Below the pieces are notes generated by a model. That model did no database searches. It was not told the DNA's origin and was given only the letters and a program-made list of their open reading frames with translations. 64,000 nucleotides of DNA from Dryomyza anilis (taxonomy: Eukaryota > Arthropoda > Insecta > Diptera > Dryomyzidae): the NCBI GenBank assembly GCA_951804985.1, contig OX638132.1, positions 88,664,696-88,728,695 of the forward strand, given 5' to 3'. The position numbers and the translations under genes are program-made. Positions 57,090 to 64,000 of this stretch are shown here, piece by piece; the first letter of the stretch is position 1; each line of letters starts with the position of its first letter.

Positions 57090-58400
57090 TTGAATTTTCA
57101 GGAATATCTTTTCCACATTCTCGACAAAATAAAAAGTTTTGCAACTCACCATAATTTCGACGATACAGAGCTATTTTCCAAAGTGCGCTCATATATGAGG
57201 GTAGAACAAATAACCGTTCGCATAACGGGGAGGCAATGTGCAGCGAGCAGCGAGGTCGTGACGCCGTTTATTAGAATTTCGATTTGTTTTAATTTCCGCA
57301 GAAGTTGCAGAGCGTTTCCGTCAATATGCGCGATGGATGCAGTATGAATGAAAGAATTTTGACGAGGATGATGATGCTGATGCGCCGCGGATTGATGAGA
57401 ATGACGCGATGCAATGGCGCTGAGGATGGAGACGTTGGTGCGGACGTCAGTGCTGATTATGATGATGCCGCTGCTGCTGGTGGTGGTAATGGTGGTGGCG
57501 GTGCCAGTTGCTGGCCATGTATGCGAGGCTGCTGTGCGACGACTTTGACGTTGACGTTAATGAAGCTGCATACAGATGTGGTGGCAGATGTGATGGATGT
57601 GATGGAGGAGTAACTGGTGGTGTTGATGATGTTTAAGCTGAAGCTAATTTACCGCTCGCGAATAACTTAACTTTAGACTCGTTGTATTTGTTCGGTGGTC
57701 ATGCGGCTGGCCATTGCTTTTTTTACTATTTTTTTTACATTTTTTTGAACTTTTTTTTTACAAAAAATGTTCAAAATTTTCACTTTGCAAAATACACAAC
57801 GCGATTTTTGACATTTGCAGCAACACTTATGCACACTATTATCATCGAGATATCAAATATATATTGTTGGCGAATTTTTTGCACTTCGATTGCAATTTTT
57901 CAATTGATTTTTGTGTACAGAGTGAATTTTTGCACTCGTTCGTCGTTCGAACGGCGTAGGAACGCGTCCAAGTGGTCGGAAGGAGCTTTTTCTTATGGCC
58001 GAACTGCGGGCCGTAATTTTGGCATGCGAAAAAAACCGAGTCGTAGATGACGAAGAGGACGAAGCAGGAGCAGGAATAGCAGCGGCACAGTAGCGGAATG
58101 CCAACGAACGAACGAACGACCGAAACGTATAGAAGAGAGAGCTAAGTTTGTTTGTATTTGGCAAGAGTTCGTTTAAAATACGAGTTTCCGATTTGTACTC
58201 CGAAAACGCACTTCGTGCAGCGAGCGCACTGCAACAACGGTTATAGTTACCGTTAACGACGCCGTTAGTTTATGACGTGCGAGCGAGATGACAAGCGCTG
58301 CCGCATGCAATCGTCTGGTACTAGCCGCTTAATGGCACTGCAATAGCGTGCGACAGAGAAAGCAGATATGCAGTTGAATATTTTGCTACAACAATAACAT
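57090..58400. promoter_or_regulatory. GC-rich unique region, possible promoter/leader (probably of a minus-strand gene)
   Basis: This stretch is clearly less AT-rich than anything nearby. It contains GATGATG/GGTGGTGG trinucleotide runs (57360-57620) and, on the minus strand, TCTCGCTCGC, CTCTCTCTTC (GAGA-factor type) and repeated GTTCGTTCGTTCG at 58100-58170, typical of fly leader regions. A possible acceptor, TTTTCAG|GAATATC, lies at 57101 on the plus strand, with a 71-codon open frame after it. Stops interrupt the poly-His/Gln-like minus frame. No gene is proven. Confidence 0.3.
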
Positions 58401-59145
58401 CAAACAATTGAGCAAAATGGCACAGGATACTCGATGTGAATTGTTCACGAAAAAAAAAACCAAAACGAGCAACAACACTGCAGTCGCACAATCAATTTTT
58501 CACTTTTGTATAAAAAAAAAAACTATTTTTCACTATATTTTGTATGCACTTGTTTAACAGTTATTTTCATATTTTTTTCGATAATTTCTTGTATTCTATT
58601 ATTTGGTTTGTTAAATTTATTTATAATTTTAGTTAGAAAAACGATTTTCTGCACTCTTCTGCAGAATTTAATCACAAATTCTACTCTATTCCCTACGAGT
58701 CTTTCTCACCGCCACACACACGACCCAATCGATTCGAAACGCGAAAGTGAAATGCTTGCTGCTTGCTGACTGAAACTCGTTTTCCTGCAGCCCTTATCAT
58801 CATGCACTCTACTCTCTCTATCTATCGCTGTGCGTGTTGGTGACTTTTCGTTAAAACGAAGAGAGTGAGACAGAGTGGGTGGTTGATTGCAGTCATATCT
58901 TCTGATAAGCTCTGTGCTGGGGATGGCTTTCGTTTGCCGTGAAGTTGGCAGCTTTTCTTTTGAACTGAAATTGCACTGTCGGTAAAGCAGTGCCGCAAGC
59001 TCAAAGTCAGGTTTGTTCTTAAAATAACGTAGGTATGTGAGGGTCACTCCTACGTAAAAACTACACTGAAATAAGTAAAAAAAAAAACAGAAATAATTAG
59101 TTATGTGTTTATTTCAAATTAATAACATTTATATATTTTTATTAC
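58401..59145. other. Unique region with GAGA-type motifs
   Basis: CTCTACTCTCTCTATC (58805-58820) and AGAGAGTGAGACAGAG (58860-58876) are GAGA-factor-like. The minus 113-codon frame (58706-59047) has no recognisable domain. Confidence 0.3.
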
Positions 59146-59148
59146 TTA

Positions 59149-59264
59149 GGGTGTGTGCGTTTAGTTTTTAATTTATTTAACAATTACCAGTTACCGAAAG
59201 TCGATCTAATGAAACCTCGTACAATTAGGTTTAGTCAGCAATTTAGTTTAACTCGCACACATCC
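59149..59264. mobile_element. GGGTGTGTGCG MITE, internally deleted copy
   Basis: It starts TTA|GGGTGTGTGCG and ends CTCGCACACATCC|TTG, with AGTCAGCAATTTAGT in the right arm and GTTACCGAAAG in the core. Confidence 0.7.
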
Positions 59265-59428
59265 TTGATTATTTAATTATAATGTATCGAATATGTATTT
59301 ATTATTTAAATGCAGTGTTTACTATTCAATTTTTAAGATTTTCAAGCAATCTTAATTGAACTATTTTGGATGAGCAATCAGACATATGATAATAGTTTTA
59401 TTGCGAACTTTGACAATTTAACAATTTA

Positions 59429-59700
59429 GAGTTCGACTAAATTGCTGACTAAACTGTATTGAACGATTTTTTATTTGATCTCCATTCGGTAACCGGTAAT
59501 TTTTAAAGTCCATAACGAATCGATTATCATCCTTAAGTTGTGTGCGAATTCCACTAAATGGCTGTCTAAACTAAATTGAACGGCTTTAATTTGACATTCA
59601 TTCGGTAACAGGTAATTGTTAAAGTCGAGCACTGCGTTACCGACAAAATTTAGTCTAGTCATATATGAGCAACTACAGAAAACTTTTAACATGATATTGA
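59429..59700. repeat. Two overlapping remnants of the GGGTGTGTGCG MITE family
   Basis: GTTCGACTAAATTGCTGACT...CATTCGGTAACCGGTAATT, followed by TGTGTGCGAATTCCACTAAA...ATTCGGTAACAGGTAATTG and CCGACAAAATTTAGTCTAG. The second lies inside or beside the first. Confidence 0.7.
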
Positions 59701-60231
59701 CATAAAGCAATGAATAAAAATGATTTGTTGTTTTTTATATTTTACATTTTAATTGAATATTGTTAAGAATACCAACAAAAATGGCTGGAACTTTCGAAAA
59801 AAAACGTGATTGGCCCGAAAAAAGCTATTTTTTCTAAAGCACATCTACAATTCCATCTGAATTTGGCTGAACATAGGTGTGATCGGAAATTTATACCACG
59901 AGTTAACTTAAAAATACAATGCCGCTTCAGTATTATTGATCAATCAATTTTTTTGAGAAAACAAAATTTCAACATATGGTGGAACCTTGTTTTCTGACAT
60001 ATTATCGATTGTGTCAAAAGCGGCTTTCAAGAAATTACTAATTTGAAATTTTTTATTAACTGACAATACAACAACAAAGATTTAAAGGTATGTCGCGTGA
60101 ATGTGCCTCTAAGATTAAAAACACAAGAGCACTTTAAATATAAATTTTAGGGTTAATTGTACAAAACATCACTATTTTTTCAAAATAACTTTGAAGAAAT
60201 CATTTCAATTTGGCCGGATTAAACTTTATTT
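59701..60231. other. AT-rich intergenic stretch
   Basis: No recognisable feature. Confidence 0.4.
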
Positions 60232-60532
60232 GATAATAATAATAATTTGGCGCTACAGTCCTATAAGAACTTAGGCCGAACTTAGGCCATTTTGAGCTGT
60301 GCGTGTTATATTTGTACTCAAAGTGGTGGGACCTACAGTTTATTGCCGAATCCGAACGGCGGGCGAGAGCTTTTCATAGGCAATGTTTTACTCTCGTAGG
60401 TTTGCCATTTACTGCCGAGAGGTAGCACGGTATAGAAAAATGTTTCTATGAAAAGATGTTGTTAGCCCTAGTCCAGACTTGAACCTTTCGGCTCGCAGTC
60501 CAACGCACTAACCATTGTGCTACCGCGGCTAC
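60232..60532 (-). mobile_element. tRNA-derived SINE
   Basis: Nearly full length, with tail CTGTAGCGCCAAATTATTAT on the minus strand. A few bases are lost around the B-box (GGTTCAAG is followed directly by TCTGGAC while GGGGACC before it is missing). A weak TTTGATA repeat flanks it. Confidence 0.88.
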
Positions 60533-60566
60533 ATTATGTTATATTTGATACATTATGTTATATTTA

Positions 60567-60807
60567 GGGTGTGTGCGAGTTCGACTAAATTGCTGACTAA
60601 ACTAAATTGTATAGATTTTCATTCGATCGCCATTTGGTAACCGGTAATTGTTAAAGTCCCCAGAAAATTGATTATCATATGTCTGTTTGCTGCCTTCCAA
60701 TTTAGTTTAATTTAGTTTGCTCGAAAATTTGCTAAATTGAAAAGTAAACGCTGCTTTACCGACAAAATTTAGTTTAGACAGCAATTTAGTCGAACTCGCA
60801 CACATCC
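60567..60807. mobile_element. GGGTGTGTGCG MITE, full-length copy (241 bp)
   Basis: The ~41-bp terminal inverted repeats (GGGTGTGTGCGAGTTCGACT... and its mirror ...AGTCGAACTCGCACACATCC) are nearly perfect and flanked by TTA and TAA. The core has ATTCGATCGCCATT and GGTAACCGGTAATTG. There is no coding capacity. Confidence 0.9.
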
Positions 60808-61195
60808 TAAATCATCAAAAAATAATTCCTCAACATATTTAATAATATAACAGAATCTGTTCCACGATATGTGCGCTGATAATCCAAAAAAAATACAATT
60901 TTGCACCTATTTTCGAACGTATGATGAGCGGCTTTCGAGGAATTGCTGGTTCGATATATGATATTAAACTGAAATATATTGAAATATTACTTCATAATAA
61001 AATAATTTCACTTCACTTTATCAATAAATATTTTATAAATAAACAATTCTTTAGAATTTTGAACTCAATAGCGTTACCGACCTCTATCTTTGACGGCTTT
61101 CATTAAAAGAGAAACACGCAAACGGATTGATATTATATAAGGGCCTATAAGCTTATATTCAAATCGTTAAGATGTGCAAACAAATGTTTTTCTGA
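60808..61195. other. AT-rich intergenic stretch
   Basis: No recognisable feature. Confidence 0.4.
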
Positions 61196-61199
61196 AATT

Positions 61200-61440
61200 T
61201 TGTCAATTTAGTTTTGCTGATCTAGTACAATTTAGTTTGCCCGGAAAATGCCTTACCGACAAAAATTAGTTTAGTCTTTAAATTTTAGACAAACCTGCAC
61301 ACATCATTAACCACATTTTTGTCGGTAATCAGTTCAATAATCATCTACTTGTTCGCAAATAGATGATTATTGATCTATTTGTTCGCAGTCATTATGGGTG
61401 TGTGCAGATTGGACTAAATTTGAAGTAATTGGTCTAAATT
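61200..61440. repeat. MITE remnants and a 12-bp-stem hairpin
   Basis: AATTTAGTTTTGCTGATC...CCGACAAAAATTAG...CTGCACACATC is a right-hand MITE remnant; GGGTGTGTGCAGATTGGACT at 61395 is a left end. Between them, AATAATCATCTA and TAGATGATTATT form a hairpin (61340-61375). Confidence 0.55.
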
Positions 61441-61878
61441 TCCCCCCAACTAAAAAATTGTACGATGATAGTAAATGATGCATTTTTTAATTGTTTGCAG
61501 TCATTATATCGTCGTTGTAGAACTAAAAGTCAACAACTATATTTTAAAAAAGCGAATTGTTCATTTACAAAAATCTTAAAATATCTTTCAATTTTTGATC
61601 GATGAGCACAATATTTATACCAAATGATAAGAAAATGTGAATATATCAATTGGTATTTCAAAAATGTATCAATTTCTCTTTGTAATAATTACCAACAAAG
61701 TTGAAATTTAATGTTTTTCATAAAAATGTGAATTAGTTCTATAAGTACTTTAATTCATATTGGTCGATAATTTACTAAAAAGCACAGTAAACACTGCGAT
61801 ATCGACTATATTTTCAAGGATTATCTACGAATGAATGGATTTTTTTTTTGGTACAAACTGCTTCGTACAAGTTTGTAT
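61441..61878. other. AT-rich intergenic stretch
   Basis: No recognisable feature. Confidence 0.4.
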
Positions 61879-61990
61879 AAGTGGCCTCCGAAAATTCGAA
61901 ATAGCCTCCGAAAATTCAAAGAGGCCACCGAAAATTCAAAATTACCCTGGAAAAATCGATGTGGCCTCCGAACATTCGCAGTGGCCATGA
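61879..61990. repeat. Short minisatellite GTGGCCTCCGAAAATTCGAA, five units
   Basis: Units of about 20-24 bp: GTGGCCTCCGAAAATTCG, TAGCCTCCGAAAATTC, GAGGCCACCGAAAATTC, ACCCTGGAAAAATCGAT, GTGGCCTCCGAACATTCG. Short frames on both strands are by-products. Confidence 0.75.
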
Positions 61991-62249
61991 GTTTTAGCAA
62001 ATACAGCAACAGTTTACAGCAAATTCACACACCTTTGTTTTAGAATTGAGGTATTCTAATTTTGTATCAAGCGTATACACACTTTTTGAATCGAATTTTT
62101 ACTCTGAATTCGAAATGGTATCTGACATTCGCCAATGTTACCATTTTAATATTTGATTTTTTGTTTTGTTGAATTAGTGATGATAAATTTAGATTTTTGG
62201 TCAAATATTCTATGCTTTTTTAATCGTTCTTATGCCTTTTTAGTATCTA

Positions 62250-62665
62250 TTCACGTATTCACAGTTCATCGTATTTTAGTATGGTATTCGTACCTCGTAG
62301 TATAAATATATGATACAATAACACAGAAACCTCAATTTGTTGTCGCATCCCCTATAAAAGTGAAATACCACAAGTGTTGTATTTGAGAGTATCCCTGAGA
62401 CATGTTTTTTGGTGTCGTATTTTGTGAAATGATGATAAATTGTAAAATTGAAGACAAATGGTGCATATAATATGTTAATTTATTTGTTTTTCTTTTCAAA
62501 TCGAGGAATATTAATGATAACTTCAAAAAATCCTAATTTTATAAGAATCAGCTGTATTTATTTGACGAAATATTTCAACAAGCTGAAAAGTGGTGCTCAC
62601 AGTTCAATTGCCGCATTGTCGTATTCGTACAACGTCGTACGAATACCATGAAACTGTGAATACGT
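62250..62665. repeat. Possible ~415-bp element with terminal inverted repeats
   Basis: ACGTATTCACAGTT...GGTATTCGTAC at the left mirrors GTACGAATACC...AACTGTGAATACGT at the right; the left arm has about 17 extra bases between the two halves. The interior is AT-rich. Confidence 0.45.
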
Positions 62666-63150
62666 TATATATAAACTTGTATTTAATTTTGTTAATTATA
62701 CATTAGAAGAAATATATAACATGACACATTCGTTAAGGGTGTTATTTTCATTTGAAATACAAGTCCACGTCATATTTTCATATTGTATAAATTATAAGTC
62801 GAACAAATGGCTTTTATTAGCATTATCAAATTTGAATTTATAAATTTGTATTTATTTTAAACTATCTCATAGAACAATTCAAATTGTAATAAAACCTTTA
62901 AATGTTTTGATATTAGAAAACCGTTTTATACTTACGATATCCATGCTCAGAGAAATCTCAAATGCATTTAATTTCAAATGCAAACAAAATTATTTAAAAT
63001 AATATTGGGCTCCTACAAATTCTTATATTTATCACTCGTTTCACGTAAAGGTCGATTTTTTATATGTGTGCGAAATACTGTCGGATGGTGTAATTATAAT
63101 TTTTACATGTAAGCGCGTTTTACACCCACCACAAGACAAACGAAAATATT
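62666..63150. other. AT-rich intergenic stretch upstream of the putative promoter
   Basis: No recognisable feature. Confidence 0.4.
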
Positions 63151-63153
63151 CTA

Positions 63154-63161
63154 TATCGATA
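63154..63161 (+). promoter_or_regulatory. DRE motif (TATCGATA), candidate housekeeping promoter
   Basis: A perfect TATCGATA, the DREF-binding site common just upstream of fly housekeeping genes, followed at about 63225 by a CCAGCTGTTT E-box-like core-promoter motif. The downstream exon and intron signals make this the best promoter candidate in the window. Confidence 0.5.
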
Positions 63162-63219
63162 TTTTACCAATTATCGAATAAAAACTATTAGGTACCCAAA
63201 AAAATAACCATCACTAATT

Positions 63220-63625
63220 TTCTGCTGCTCCAGCTGTTTCGTGACCGCAAAAACATTGGTTGGATTATTTGTTTTTAATAAATTAAATGTATAACGATTT
63301 TAAACGCGACATATTGTATATTAACTGATTTGTGCGAAGCGTTTATTAATTTTTTTCATAAAAACAGTGCAAATAGTTTTTAATTTTGTGCGCAATTGCA
63401 TAGAATTGTCGCGCTGCAACTAGTCAAAGTCATCGCAAATATCGTTGCCAAGGAAACTGGAAAAACAACAAAGTGCACAACAAGTTACGTCGCGCAGGAA
63501 TTAGAAATTAAAATCCTCTGACCAGGAGTCCAGCGAAATATGTGGCTACAAAACTGGAAGCATTGACTGAAACATCTTCAAAAGATCCTCTGTGTCCAGG
63601 TTACTACTTGGAATCCTTTAGCGTG
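63220..63625 (+). other. Putative first (leader) exon of a plus-strand gene
   Basis: Less AT-rich sequence after the DRE, ending at a possible donor GCGTG|GTAATT (63626) or CCAG|GTTACT (63600). The first choice gives a 61-nt intron, the usual short-intron size in flies. The transcription start is not defined. No long frame is present, so it would be untranslated. Confidence 0.4.
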
Positions 63626-63686
63626 GTAATTCATTCACTTACATTCACTTGTTTTAACTAATATGTGGTTAATCTTCATTCCATAG
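63626..63686 (+). other. Putative 61-nt intron
   Basis: GTAATT at the 5' end, branch-site consensus ACTAAT at about 63657-63662, and acceptor TTCATTCCATAG at 63686. Length and branch-to-acceptor distance (about 25 nt) are as expected in flies. Confidence 0.45.
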
Positions 63687-63833
63687 AATAGTATTTGACA
63701 CTGATACGGAGAATTTAACTCTGCCTTGCCTCGAATGCCTTTCAGAAACTATGAATTGTGACCGGACATAGCTTATATCTGTGGCAACAACTATTAATTG
63801 AGATTATTATGATGAAAACCTTTAATTAAAATG
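63687..63833 (+). other. Putative second leader exon ending in a start codon (ATG|GTAAGT)
   Basis: It runs from the acceptor to AAA-ATG followed by the consensus donor GTAAGT (63834-63839). Two earlier ATGs head very short frames that stop inside the exon. If the terminal ATG is the start codon, the coding sequence begins in the next exon, beyond or just inside the window edge: an acceptor-like CTTAG at 63965 would give MTYVNCCLNSIL and stay open to 64000, whereas the CATAG and TTCAG sites lead to immediate stops. The protein is unknown. Confidence 0.4.
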
Positions 63834-64000
63834 GTAAGTCAGTTGCATTGGGTTCTTAAAACTAGTCACTCTTGTGCAAATTTTTTTTTCTGGATGCTTA
63901 ACACAATTTTCATAGAATCGCAATTAACCATTCATTTTTCATACGGTTTTCAGTGATATTCTTAGACATACGTAAATTGCTGTTTGAATTCAATCCTTAA

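Overview
This window looks like a gene-poor, transposon-rich stretch of a higher-fly (schizophoran dipteran) nuclear genome. The evidence is strong A+T richness, a copia-type retrotransposon primed by an internal fragment of initiator tRNA, DINE-1/INE-1-like Helentron ends, a DD41D mariner-type transposase of the kind called rosa (first described in a tephritid fruit fly), fly-style short introns, and a DREF-type TATCGATA promoter motif. A tephritid or a calyptrate fly would both fit; the sequence alone does not settle the species. There are no bacterial or viral operons here. Layout: (1) Bases 2-64 read as the last 20 codons of a protein-coding gene, followed by a 3' UTR with two AATAAA signals. 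(2) Bases 3334-9728 hold a minus-strand copia element with a 144-bp 5' LTR, a primer-binding site, and gag-protease-integrase-RT-RNase H. It carries a recent internal rearrangement that leaves three copies of one 416-bp block and two copies of most of the RT, and its 3' LTR is cut to about 42 bp. (3) Bases 10.6-11.5 kb are a nearly pure 7-bp satellite. (4) Bases 12-25 kb hold degenerate minisatellites, several long fold-back repeats, three non-autonomous Helitrons (two almost end to end) and a 180-bp tandem repeat. (5) Bases 25-33 kb hold tRNA-derived SINEs and a broken DD41D transposase flanked by two palindromic MITEs that are visibly built from its own 5' end. (6) Bases 33-42 kb hold a DINE-1-like element, a 410-bp satellite, an 11-bp satellite and a minisatellite. 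(7) Bases 43.6-51.2 kb are colonised by one roughly 310-bp MITE-like family, one copy of which carries a second, nested MITE. (8) Bases 51-61 kb hold two more Helitrons, a fossil mariner, more SINEs and a cluster of GGGTGTGTGCG-ended MITEs. (9) Bases 57-59 kb are unusually GC-rich and look like a promoter or leader region. (10) The last kilobase looks like the start of a plus-strand gene: a perfect DRE, a 61-nt intron with a CTAAT branch site, and a second leader exon ending ATG|GTAAGT. The genes do not form a pathway. The coherent story is transposon evolution: Helitrons that carry and vary two minisatellites, a transposase copy that has lost its third catalytic aspartate next to the MITEs its family gave rise to, and many imperfect hairpins that could feed small-RNA pathways. 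All identities are by reading alone; no database search or alignment program was run, and boundaries of degenerate repeats are approximate to some tens of bases.
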